Below, piece after piece: positions 1-20,667 of a stretch of DNA of 64,000 bases. The first letter of the stretch is position 1, and every line of letters begins with the position of its first letter. A model generated the notes under the pieces. It was not told where the DNA came from. It worked only from the letters and a program-made list of their open reading frames with translations, and ran no database searches. The stretch comes from Pisaster brevispinus (lineage: Eukaryota > Echinodermata > Asteroidea > Forcipulatida > Asteriidae). The stretch is from assembly GCA_023634235.1 (NCBI GenBank), contig JAMKCF010000006.1:6912421-6976420 (forward strand), read 5' to 3'. The translations under genes and the position numbers were made by a program.

Positions 1-385
1 TTTTCCACTTGGATTAAGTAATTCTGTTCAGCAATGACAAGCTTCTCATTTCTTTGTTTAGTTTCTGTTGTTTTCTTTTTTCAGTGCATCTTTGTAGAAA
101 CTTTATGGACATGTGTTTGCTTCAGTAGTAAAAACAGGCTGTGCAGTCACAGTTTAATGAGTGTTTGCTTTCTACATCATCACTAGCACAATAGTTGGCA
201 TTCTTTTAAGCACCGTGCAGAGATAACCTTCTTGATTTCAAGCTAAGCAGTTTTTATTTTTGCTTTCAAAGTTTGAAGGACACCCTCTAGAATTTGCTGA
301 TATTTTTATACTAGAAGTGAGTGTGTATACTAGGTAGTATTTCACCACAGTTTGTTAAATGATGAAGTATTGTTTTCCCCTCCAG
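1..385 (+). other. SMAD4 intron upstream of the first visible exon
   Basis: AT-rich sequence ending in the acceptor TTTTCCCCTCCAG. No further exon or element is seen. Confidence 0.7.
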
Positions 386-8720
<8,335 letters not shown>

Positions 8721-9867
8721 AAAAAACCTTGCAGGGGGATTCAAATGGTGGCCGGATCCTCTCCGGAAAAAGAAAAAGAAAAAAAAGAAACTTTGTACAA
8801 AGTGCTGCAAGTCGTGTTGTGTAGAATTTAGAAATACTTTGTCAAAAGAGTCTTCGAAAAAGAAGAGTCGCGTTGAATGAGTCCTGGGATTTTTTTTGTA
8901 CAATTATTTTTTTTCATGTTAGCTGTGTTCAGTTGGCGGAAGGATAGAACCTTAAAGTTTGTGACCTTCATCTCATTTCTACTGAGTAATCACGATCAAG
9001 GTGCTAATTTTTCGTTGGTTTCGAAAGAAGAAAAAGTCCTGTTTGTGACGCTCCTCACATGGCAGTCACTGGAGCTTGGATTAGTGCTGGACTCAAAAAA
9101 GAAACTCACAATCTGAAATCCTTATTTGGGAAGGAAATTCAAATGTGGAAAGATCTGCCTGGTGGGAAAACTGGTCGTTTTCTGCTTAGTATTTCCTTGA
9201 TGGAACCTTTACTTATCATCGGCAGAATGTTTGAATTTTGTGAGCTAGAACTTCTACTTGAGCTAAACATATCTTGAATACACAACTTGCAAATTTTTTT
9301 TATCTAGGAGTGTTTATCTTACTGTCTTAAAAAAATTGCGGATCATCATTTTGAAAGCAGCCATCATGGCGTAACATTTTGCATCCTGGCACGGACTGTA
9401 AAATTCCAAGCAAAAACACAGCTGAAGTTTGATGAAGACTGGGTTGCTCTCAGAATTGGTGAGGAACCTTGGAAGGGGGTCTGTGAAGCTTTGATCAACT
9501 TTGGAGTGACACCTGGAAAGCTACACACATGAACCAAGCTACAGACTGAGTTAACCATGCTAGCGATGGTTAGGATTGTTTCTTCGTTGTAAATCAGAAA
9601 CCCTAAAAAAAAATGGCGGAACGATTTCGGTCCCTGCTCACTTAACAAAAGACGCTGGATCACATCGAGGTAGCTTCAGTAATCAGGAACAAGTGTTTGT
9701 ATTGGATTGAAGGTACCTGCCTCTCAGTGGAGTACCTCTATGGGGATTGACCGCTGACCTTTTGCATTATGGCTAAGGTTTTGACATGCACACCAGCTGT
9801 CGGTGCATGTACACCAATTTGTAAACAACATTTCATGCTTAGCTTTGAGTTTTTGACCCATTTGTGA

Positions 9868-10180
9868 AATGCACTGTATACTCAGTGCTGCCCAAGTCTT
9901 GCGGGAAAAAACCTACGCGGGTGGGATTCGAACCCGTATTGTAGAGTAGATATCTGAATAACTACTATATTACCGAGCTAGCCTCGTGATGAGTCTGGTT
10001 CAAATCTTGTAGTGAGTGCCGGTCCTGCAAACAGTTTAACAGATGCAGTAATCGGCATCAGGGATAAAGAATATTTCATTGGTTTTCCCACAACGGTGAT
10101 GTGTGGTAAGCACTGTATACTCAGTGTGTCCCAAGTCCTGTAAGGATACTCCTCGGGTGGGATTCGAACCCTCGACAACA
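9868..10180 (-). mobile_element. Two SINE-like pieces with reverse B boxes
   Basis: GGGTGGGATTCGAACCCGTA at about 9919 and GGGTGGGATTCGAACCCTCG at about 10154 are reverse complements of a Pol III B box. Each is preceded by GCACTGTATACTCAGTG and CCCAAGTC, shared with the copies at 23810 and elsewhere. Confidence 0.6.
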
Positions 10181-12272
10181 AATTACAGTGCATAGCGTAT
10201 CTGTATGTATCACGGCTTGATGAAGTAAGTCACGGATAAACCAGAATTTGTAAAGTCTCGTCATTTGTATCAAAATCTGGGTTGTCGTCACGAGCTTGTT
10301 TTACTGAGGCAGCAGAATTCTTTAGGAAGACGGAGCTCAAGGCCTGGATGAGATTCTGGAAAATGTGAAGTTTCCAAGACAGACAAATTGTAAAGTTCAG
10401 AAAGTCATCGGTGGAAAATGAAAAAAAAGTGTGAGGAGCGTTCTTTTATCTATTTTATGTAAAGTGTATGCTGATGTTCTTCCAAAAAAAGAAAAGAAAG
10501 ACAGAAATGTGACAGCTGGACGTGGTTATGGACAGAAGATTTTTTTTATAATAATGTGTAAATTTAATGTTGTAGTTTTTTGTAATTTTTACAAAATGAA
10601 AAATTGTATGAAAATAGATGGACTATGTGTATTATAACATACAGAAGTGGTAGTCTTTGGCGTAGGTTTACAGGGAGTGGGAAAACACCATGGGACCAGT
10701 TAAATAAAAAAAATATTGCTTGCCAAATTTTCATTTGCTGAGGATTAAATAACGGGGAACCAGCCATGGGCAGGGATTGAAGGGCTGTTTGGCTGGTGAC
10801 CTGTTTCTGCTGAGCATGATTTGTGTGTGCTTAGCATTGGGCTTTGTGAAAGTCTGTTTTTGGAAGGATGTGGAATTTGGGCACAATAGATTTGGGGGGG
10901 GGGGTCAAACGATGAGAAAAGAATCGGGTCAACGGCAAGTTTCTGACAGAGTCAGAGTTCATGATTTTGTTTTCTAAACTTACATTCACCTTGTTCTTAC
11001 AAGCAAGTTTGAGGAATAAGCTCTTCGGCTAATTAGAGAGTGTTGAATTAAAAAACAAAAAACTTGCTTTACTTGGAAGCTCTTGCATACTGCATAACAG
11101 TGGTATGATTGAAAATATAAGCGTTGACAGATTTACACATAACTTACATGGTATAAAGAAAACTTCCCTTGAAATGTTTTTTCCTGGAATGCCATAGGTT
11201 TGGAGAAATTAGTAAAACAATTAGTTTTGATCTTGCGAGTCCAAAATTTAATGTTTGAAAACGGTGAAACTTTCACAGGTTTGTTTCTTCATATAATTAT
11301 GTGTTGGGACACACAAAGTGTGGACACTAGTTTCTGACAATAACTAATGTTTGCAGCTCGCTTCGAGCCAAGCTGGGAAAAACTCAGGCGTGTCCTTTGC
11401 CTGTGAATGGCGCTGGAATCTCGAGGAGTCTCCAAGATGTTATGTTTCTTGGAATATTTATTTTCTGCCCATCACTAAAGAAACAGAAACAGTATTAAGA
11501 AAAGAGGGGTCTGTTCTACTACGTCCCCCCCCCCCCATGTTCACACTGCCTTGATAAGGTTTTTAAAATTCAAGAAGTAAAAGCTTTCTCTTCATTAATC
11601 AACCTCTACTTTCCATATCGTGTCAGTTGAAAAAAACAAAACTTGAAATCATCTTAATTACACAGTTTGTGTTTGACAGCACAACTGTGCACAGATGTAT
11701 CTGTTTACTGGAGTAAATAAATTCAGCACACATACTACTGCAGCCGCATAGTGCTTCTATCGTTCAAAAGCCAAGTGGATGATATTAAGTGGTCGGACGG
11801 TAGGAGGGTTGACTGTGTGCTGTATAAAAGCATTCACCACATGTTTATCATATTGCATGCTGGCATAGTTTAATCTATCATTCGAAACTGTAGTGGATGA
11901 TACTGAATGGTCAGACAGTAGGAAGGTTAATACTGTCAAATAAAACAAAATCTGGCTTAAATTTTAAAAATTATTTTTTCAAGAATTAAAAATGAGGCTT
12001 TTCCTCACCTAAGGACAGCTCCAAAATAGACTTGGAGTGGTCTTCTCATGCCCATCTCCAAAGAAACAGGATTTTAGAGCAAAGGAGGACAGAAAATTAT
12101 GTCCAGATACATTTCTCAAAAATGGAAGCATTTTAGCGGGAAATAGTTGCAGGCGTTTTTTCCTCTTAAGTTCACACTGCCTTTAAATATTCATTGAAAT
12201 CGGAGTAATTTTGTGTCTTTCTGTAATCTTGTGATGTAATTTTAGATATGCAGGATTTCCATTTAATATCAG

Positions 12273-12748
12273 GGGGCCCAATTACTAAGAGCTGCTTAAG
12301 CAGAAAATTTTGCAAAACAAATAATCTATGAAGCAAAACTTGGCAGGAAACCATTCTGTGAAGCTGTACTTGTCATATGGTATTTTGGCTGGTAATTTCG
12401 TAGTGCAGCTTTAGCAGAAAATATTGCTTAATCAATTTCTGCTCAGCAGAAACTGGCACAGAACCAGTCACAAATGGTACATACGGCATGGCATTTTGGC
12501 TGGTAACCTTTTTCTGGAAAAGGAAAAATTGTTTTGTGCTAAGCTACTTTTTGAAGCCGTGCAGGCCCCGTGGAGCTGCTTAAGCACAAGAAGTAGCTAA
12601 GCGCAACAAAATTATACTTACCAGAATAAAGTTACCAGCTAAAATAGCATGTCACATATACAATCTGTGACTGGTAGCTGGCTTACTTTTGCTTACCAGC
12701 AAAATTTTAAGCACTATTTTGCTTAAGCAGCTCTATGAAGTTCGGGCT
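12273..12748. mobile_element. Two adjacent palindromic 'AGCTGCTTAAGC' MITE copies
   Basis: A first copy runs from GGGGCCCAATTACTAAGAGC to about 12567 and a second from about 12563 to GCTCTATGAAGTTCGGGC at 12748, each with the GCTTAAGCAG end and the GCTGGTAACC core. It lies between SMAD4 and LMAN1. Confidence 0.6.
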
Positions 12749-15173
12749 AGATTCTTAACAATTGCTTTCGGCAAAGGTGACGCAAGAAACAATGACATTC
12801 TATGTAAAAGATGGCCCCTGAAATACCGATTGTATAAAGTCTATATTTTTTGGTTGTTGGCTTTTGAGGACATGGGAGATTACTAGCTGAAAGACAAGAT
12901 TCTCTTTTATTTTATTAAATAAAAAAAAAAAAACAGTTATTTATTATCACTATTTTCTTCTTTTTAGGGGCGGAGGGGGGAGAACTTGTCCAAATTATGA
13001 GTTAGTAAATATGCCCAAATGTCAATATGACAACTTCCTTGGCAGGAAAATGTAGTTGTATTTATTTTAAATGCATGGATTAATAAATCAACAACAATTC
13101 AATTGAAACAAAGGTGATATTACTTAATCACGAAGAAAAGAAAAGATGGTGCTGGCGTATCTATTTTGAAAAAAAAAACACGTTTGTGACTGTAAACTGT
13201 TTAAAATTGAACATTTGAAGAATTTTTTGGGTTGAATTTTACATTTTTTTTTTCTATGGGGGGATTGGTTGTGTCATTATCTTAGAAATAAAAGCATATT
13301 TGAATGTAATAATTTTATTGAGGTCCGTTTGTTTATACCAAGTATCAGATTGTCGCCAAAACTACAGCAAAATTAACAGTTTTAAATCTCCTATAAGTTT
13401 TAACTTGTAATGTTCTCTGAAATGTAAAACTCCAAGGAATTTGTTTTGTGTTGGACCCCCTTTAAGTTTATTTCTAAAGAAGTAAAACAAATCACCCATT
13501 TATATGTTGTTTAATTCAATAAACGTGTACCATGCTTATCAAAAAATGGATGTCTTTGACAATAATGGGTGCACAGCTTTAAAATTTAAAATTTTATTTC
13601 ATCATGGTTTTTTCCCGGTCAGTTTCAGCAAAAATTACTTCAGTTTCATTTAACACGCATTCAAATTCACGTATTTCCTTCTAATTCATTCAAACAATGG
13701 TTTCTGTTTATCTACTATTGCATTCGGTTTTTCCTTTTATGCACACATGATTTCGTTCTCATTCAGATTCCTTTTAGTCATTGTATTACATGTATAGGCA
13801 TTCAAGACTACATTTTGAACAATCTTCAATTTAATTTCTACTATTTGAATGGTTGACCACCTCTTGCTGGTGGCTTTTGCAAAATTGAATGATCTTTAAT
13901 ATTGAATTACTCCCTTTGACTGATGAATGCTGTTGCAATGGATTATTCATTTGCAAACGAAATGGAATGAGCCAGGTGTTGAACTGAATGAATTTTTCTT
14001 GAAATTGGCCGGGAAAACCTATAGTTTGAATTTGGAACCCCCACTGATTGTAAAGTCCATACCAGTATAAATGCCTCCATTCTGGAGAAATATGTCCGTG
14101 TGTAAAAGCAGTAGAGATAGCATTTGAAGATTCCACAAATAGCTGTTGCTTGTTTCCGATTGACTCAATCGAAATAAGCCTGAGATGGAATTTGCACAGA
14201 AACCCTGACAGTACAGAAACCAGTTTTTTAAAATGTTATTTTTCGTAAAAAAACCAAAAAAAAACCCCAAAATGAACGTGACCAATGAATTGGACAACAT
14301 TTTCAAAGATTGGTTGTATGGTGTGAGTGTTTATAACACAACTACAGAATGGGATGAATCTGCTCTTACCAAAACAAAACCCCAAACCTAAGAAGACAAA
14401 AAACAACAACCCCAAAACAAAAACAAAAACCAAACCCCCAAAACAATCATAATCATGTACACTCCTTTTTATGTTTCAAAAAGCCATAAGCTATTAAGCT
14501 TGCAATGCCTGTGCAATGTTGGTCCGCTGCACATTTTGCATATCAGTTCACTCTATATTTATTAAAATGCCACATTTTTCATTATCTTTTGTTTGCACTT
14601 TTTTATTAACATTTATGACAATTCATTCTTGGAATAGACCTTGATATTTTCAGATCTTTTAATAAATGAAGTGTGTTAAAAAAAAATTGCTTAGTTCGCT
14701 GTGAGATTTCTTGATTGTGCTCCGAGTTGATTTCTGCTTTTAATATATTTAATCTGGTAATTGTAACAGTAAGAGGGCGGTATTTTGTTCCTCTGTCTGA
14801 ATTCATATCCTTCATAACCCATGTTGCTTTTCAAGTTTTGATTTAACTTCAGTGCCCTTTTGGGGGGGGGGGGGGGCTTTATCTGTGTTTTTATTTGTAG
14901 GTGTTCAGTCGTGCATCTTCATGCCATAAATGTTTATTAGATTTCCTATTTGCAGATGGATAGCATTTTGCATAAATTAATTTTCTCAACCCGTTTGGAG
15001 TTCTGATTGGACGATTGAGGGGGGGGGTAATGTTATGCATATTCATATCTTTATACCCTCCCTTGTTTCTCATTTCTTGGTGGCGGCAGTAAATGATGCC
15101 AACAAGTTTTTTTGGAATGGAGAATTCTTTCTGATCCCCTACTTGGTCAATGTATCACACAGTCAATGTTGTA

Positions 15174-15312
15174 GTTTAGTACTTTTCAGTTGAGTATCAA
15201 GTACTGCTGAGTACTTGAGTGGCCGAGTAGCATTCAAGTGTCCAATGTCCGAGTACAGAGTCGAACAGTGGAGTACCAAGTACTTTGACCTTCGAGTACG
15301 AGACAAATACTT
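15174..15312. repeat. GAGTAC-rich block between SMAD4 and LMAN1
   Basis: GAGTA, AGTACT and CGAGTAC recur more than ten times in 140 bases (GCTGAGTACTTGAGTGGCCG, ACCTTCGAGTACGAG and similar). It is a degenerate simple repeat with local palindromes and no coding signal. Confidence 0.6.
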
Positions 15313-17160
15313 TATAACCATTTGGAACCATTTGTTGTAGATTTTACCAATATAATTCCTAAATCAACATCTCAACGAAACAGAGAGAATTTCATCACAA
15401 TGAGAAGTGCTGTTCAATTTTAATACTTCTGCTCAAAATACATGGACAAATGATGGAAGGCTTGTTCACAATCATAACTCACATTATGCATCATACAACA
15501 GTCACAGGTTTGTAAACGGACTCGAAACAGTTATACATTTTGACAAATTACAACAAATTAAACCTTACACATGTTACGTGAAACCAAACTACTAATCTCA
15601 GATAACACCTTAATTTTAAATTTTAAAAAATGCTTTGCGGACACTGAGCCTTTTGGATAGAAATTAATATTGGAAGGGTTAAACACAGAGTGGCAAGATT
15701 TTATGATCTTTGATTTATAAATTCCAAAAACCCATTTTTAAACAACAGAAGACGGAACAAAAGTAAGGAAAAGGAAGCATTAAGTTAATCATAACTTATG
15801 ATTACAGTTAGACTGATGATTCATGTTTGTTTCCTTGAATAGTGGACCTTTTGTTTAAGTAATGCCTTGGAATAACTTTACCAATTAAAAAAGCGAGTTT
15901 TTGTCTTTAAATACTTTGCAGCAAAATATTTCTGAAACAGATCCAACGAATCTGGTTAGTTTGATGGGTGTTAGTTAACCTTTAAAACCCTTTTAGTCTT
16001 GGTGCAATACATTCTTAGCGCATTTGCTGCCTGATTTGTAACTGTACACTTTCCAGTAATTTGGCTCTTTCATGATTCACCAATAGAGGGCACTCTGTAC
16101 ACATCCAACGAACCAACTGAATTCGTAAGCTACAAATCACCCGCTATCGGTGAATCGCTGTCAATGGTCAGTAACCAATCGGGGCAGCAGAATATGCGTG
16201 GAGGACGTCTTGCACCAAGACTACCATCCTTCCTGAACCTGGTCATTCTCTAGTTGCATAAAAACTAACTATGACCGGAACGCCAAAAACTCCTACTCTC
16301 CAATGTTGTCATTGCAGGCAACAGCCATAGCCACAGCCATAGCCATAGCTGAAGTCGCTTAGTTCGGACACGTCCTAAAACATGACCAACAGAGGGCAGC
16401 ATTGGAAACAATTTTTACATAAGTACAGTCTCTATTTACTATAATCTTCATTTACCTGGTAAAGCAACTTTACCAGCTTTTTTAAAAACAGCTTTTAACA
16501 ATTATATTTTGTTCCTTTTTAAATTACTGATACGTTTTAGCCTGACAGGAACAGGTTGAGTTATAATAATATTACCACAATGTTTGGGAATTTATCCTTT
16601 ACTAAAATGAGTACTCACACCAATTAATACAAACAATTAATACACCAACAATATTCCAAACTAATTCTAAAACAACTGCACATTATGACTAAAAAGCTAC
16701 AAACCGTTAAAGAATCTGAGAAGTCATTTTTATGAAGAATTTGAAAGGAAAAAAAAAAAGGATTGAATTTTTGCCTCTTTCACAGACGTAGCTAAAGTTA
16801 TGTTATGTGAGTGATTGGGAGTACCGCCCGGGAAGTAACATCGATGAACTAAAAACAGTTGCAGCGGAAAGATGTGTCGCGCCCAAAGCAGCATTAGTGT
16901 TTTGTTTTTTCTATGAGGTAGAATTGCAGACACAAGGCATAAAATGACAATTCCAAACAATAATGGAGCTATGCAAAGCAACTGTTTCTATTTTACTCTT
17001 GCAGTTTATGTTTTTGACACTATAAACTACCTCTTAAAACTTTGCCCATTTATGTGTAGTTGTGTCACTGCTTACCCCAGAATTCTGCGCTTACAACAGT
17101 CTCTGGGCCGTAAGCGTAAAATTACGCAGTATAAAGTAGATTCATGAAAGTCCGGCCATG

Positions 17161-17296
17161 GGCCCAATATCATAGAGCTGCTTAAGCACAACAAGTAATT
17201 AAGCACAACAAGTAGTTAAGCACAACAAAATTATGCAAATTATACAAAAATTTGTAAGCAATGTTTTCTACTTGAGCAGCTTCATACAATTGGGCC
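17161..17296. mobile_element. Palindromic MITE copy
   Basis: GGCCCAATATCATAGAGCTG at the left is answered by CAGCTTCATACAATTGGGCC at the right. Same family as 12273-12748; no coding content. Confidence 0.65.
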
Positions 17297-18266
17297 AAAT
17301 ACTGGCTTCATGCTACAGTTGGCAGCTTGGGGTGTGCAAGCAAAACTGCCACAAACAAATCCTCCAAAATTAATCCCACGGCCATTGGATTAATTTTTGA
17401 GGATTTTGGTGGCTATATGATCGATTATAAATTACAGTACAGGGAATGTTTTGTGGTAAACAGACCAATGTGTTTCCTTTTGAAGTCAATTTCCTCCAGT
17501 CAATCCTACCCGGATTGTGTTTTCTTCCCGCAACATAAAACTGGGCTATTTAGTGCTATCCTACGTCAATGAAAGGTAAAAATTCAATTTGTTTCATTGC
17601 AAAATATTTACAATGTAAGAACTACATCAAAGAATGTAAAACTGAACAGACGAACAAAAAAGAAAAGAAGGCAAAGAAATTGAATAATCAAAAAAGTTAA
17701 TACGATTTCATTGAAATCAACAAATGACACAAAACATAGTGACACACTCTTGTTGATAATTTTTCCTGTTTTCTAATTTTTGTGTGTGCAGATCAAATCC
17801 AACAATAAATAATTTCAATTAAAATACATGATTTTTTTTTTTTACAAGCACACCACTGCTTTTTAGTTAATTCAAAGGTGGATTTTGAAAAAATATTTCA
17901 TGTCTCTGGAGAATAAATACATGTAGTCTGAACATAATTTGATGAAGGTACAGTAGATGAGCGGACATTGTTTAGAGGATTTTCCCTGGATTATATTTTG
18001 GAATTCTCTTTGAATGTCAATATATGTATACACCATACACAAAGCTGCCAACATTTGCATCTTGCAATCGGGGGATTCGGCAATCGGGGAGATATTTAAA
18101 ATTACAAGGGAAAACAATTTCCATGATCGGTGAGATTTTCACATTTGTTCATCAGAACATGGACAGATTGGTTTTCCTTTCAGGACACTTTCTGCAGAAT
18201 CAGGGAGGGTTGGCAGCTCTGCGTATAGACCTCTAAGAACGCTGTGTGTATTCTGAGCTTGTCTGT

Positions 18267-18432
18267 GCCCAATTTCATAGAGATGCTACGCATTGTGCTT
18301 ACCAGAAAAAAAGATTACCAGTCAAACTACCATATCTTATCAACCCTCTGCAACTGGTATACACTTATTTTTTGCTGAGCAGAAAATTGTTAAAGCACTA
18401 TTGCCTGCTTAAGCAGCTCTATTAAATTGGGC
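18267..18432. mobile_element. Palindromic MITE copy
   Basis: GCCCAATTTCATAGAGATGC at the left and GCAGCTCTATTAAATTGGGC at the right form imperfect inverted ends. Same family as the others. Confidence 0.65.
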
Positions 18433-20630
18433 ATTGCTTTGAGGCAATTTGTGCGTGCTGCCATTTGAGCTGTATGACAATTTTCAGCCTTCCAATTGGT
18501 TGATCTGGTTATTTGTCACATGGTACTGACACTCTATGACCACAGCTGACATAGAGGGCATGCACAGCAGGCACGGACGAATCTTCTGTGTTCCTATTTT
18601 CTATGGTCTACACTTAACAGGTCCTAGATAACAACAGTACATTGAATGTTAACATCTGACCTCTGTAGTTAACTTTGAATGGTGACCTTTGCAAATACAC
18701 AGTTGACCCCAATTTGTAGGTCTTCATTTTCCTACTTCGCCAACCTACATTTAAGGGTTGTAAATTGAGCAGGTCTAGAATTTGATGGCACTGATTGTTT
18801 CAAGGAAGCCTGTTAGACAGCATATGATGTCACGGCCCTCTCATATGCCGGCCTGTCATACAGGTGTTGCTCATTGGCCTTTCCTGTGTACATGGTGTAC
18901 CATGCTTACATAGTTATGCATTTCCATTGTTTTTTGTCACCACCTACCTCTATGCTCTAAGATGGCGTCAGGATGACATCAGTGTATTTAAGGGTTTTAC
19001 AAGAGTTTAGAAATTCATCTAAAAAAAAAATTTGAAGAACAAGTATTTTAGGATGGTTCGTATTAATCAAGAAGTTTGTGGAAATCAAATTAAGCTACCT
19101 TAAAATTTCTGATACTTGGTGGTTCTTAAAATCATTTTTCCATGACAATCACAGCTGATTCTTTTTGTGAGGAAACATTGATATAAATTTAAAGCTTGAG
19201 CTTCCCCCCCCCCTCCCCATGAGCAGTAAAATAAAGGAGTACAACTCATGGGCATGGTGACAGAAGAGCGACCCACCTGTGCAAGCAAACATGAAGATGT
19301 ACATGTAAACGTATATTCAGCCAATAGTGTCTTTCCCTAACGTTTAAGAGATGACCCTGACCATTGCAGCATTTAGTTTGTTAGACTTAATGTCGAGTTT
19401 ACAAGAAATTGCAATGAAATAAATGCAGGCAAGCAACCATGGACACAGACCCTTGGTCCTAAACACAGACAACCCACACCAAAATCAAGCACCATGGTTC
19501 GCCAGAAATTACAAAAGAAATATTTCATCCTGACAGCATTTTGGATCGTTGCAGAGGTATTTCAAGGGTATCAGAGAAAAAATAAGGATTTGATTTATCA
19601 ATTATAACTGAGGCAGGAATTGACAGGTTTGAGGGCGCTTTCAACAGCAAATTTTGTTGCATCACAATTACAGTTTGATCATATTTTGACTGCCTGAATG
19701 TTGTTTTCTCGTATCAATGGCCCAACAAATAATTGAACAACAACAATGATAAAAACAGTATGTTTTACATCATGTATATTTGGTTTACACCACCCTCTCG
19801 TGGTCAAAGATACCGTGAATTACCTCTAACTTTTTCATTAGTTAAATACGCTGTATCAGTTTGTACCACTTGATTAGAAAATAAAAAACTTTTGAGAAAC
19901 TATTTCTCGGCAAATATATGGGGGAGATGATCCTGTTTGAGTTTTGCTAAACACAATAAATGAGCTTTCAGTTTCTCCAATTGACCAAATTCACGTGAAG
20001 TCACAACCGTAATAAATCTTGGGTGTAATAATTTGTGAGTTGTACTGTTTAGTGAGTTGTACTGTAAAGACAAGAGCGCATACACACGTGCGCTTGGCCT
20101 TCCAAAACGGCGGACCATGGGCAGACAATAACTGGTTGGGCGTCAATGCAAGGGGACCGTCTATAGTAAATTTGAAATTAAATTTGAAATTACCCCCAAA
20201 CTGCAGTTACAAAAACGAAAAAAAGGAAGATGGGCAAAGTCTTGTTTTCTTCACCGAACAAAGCACCTTACAGTATCGATTATAAATATAAATAATACGG
20301 ACTATCCAGATTGTTTTTTCCTTGCAATATTATTCCGTTCCATCTTCCACATGGAAAGTAAAAATTTGTAACAAATCTGTACATCAAATCCATTGGATAG
20401 AATAGATTTCATGGAATCATATTGTTCTTCCTGAAGACACCACTTTTTTAGTATAAATTTTAAAATATGTTTTTTGTTACTCAAATTTTTTTTGCACATT
20501 AAGTTCCGCACTTGTAACTATTAATATACCATGATAACTGGGTTAAAAACTAAATCAAAGTGAGTTAATAAGTTGTTCTGTTTTCAAAATAGAATCTTAG
20601 CTGATAGTTTCTTCGGGCGGCGTCCTACCG

Positions 20631-20667
20631 TTAATAGAACTTCTTGGCAGCCGCGTCCTGTTTACTC
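20631..20667 (-). CDS. LMAN1: LMAN1 exon 13: cytoplasmic tail and stop
   Basis: Acceptor AG at 20669-20668; TAA at 20633-20631. It encodes SKQDAAAKKFY, against SQQEAAAKKFF in human. The dilysine retrieval signal KK at -4/-3 is kept; the final aromatic pair, used for ER exit through COPII, is FY instead of FF. Confidence 0.93.

Larger units (their letters stand above)
8721..20630. other. Gene-free stretch between SMAD4 and LMAN1 (both 3' ends)
   Basis: No coding exon can be supported in these 12 kb. The left part should hold the SMAD4 3' untranslated region and the right part the LMAN1 3' untranslated region, because the genes converge. AATAAA hexamers on the + strand at 10703, 11716 and 12917 are possible SMAD4 polyadenylation signals but none can be chosen from sequence. 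The rest is AT-rich sequence with homopolymer runs (for example poly-G at about 14863-14877), two SINE-like pieces at 9868-10180, palindromic elements at 12273-12748, 17161-17296 and 18267-18432, and a GAGTAC-rich block at 15174-15312. Confidence 0.7.

Noticed and set aside
9364..9663. 99-codon open frame on the - strand downstream of SMAD4
   Set aside because: No recognisable domain, and it lies in the presumed SMAD4 3' untranslated region.
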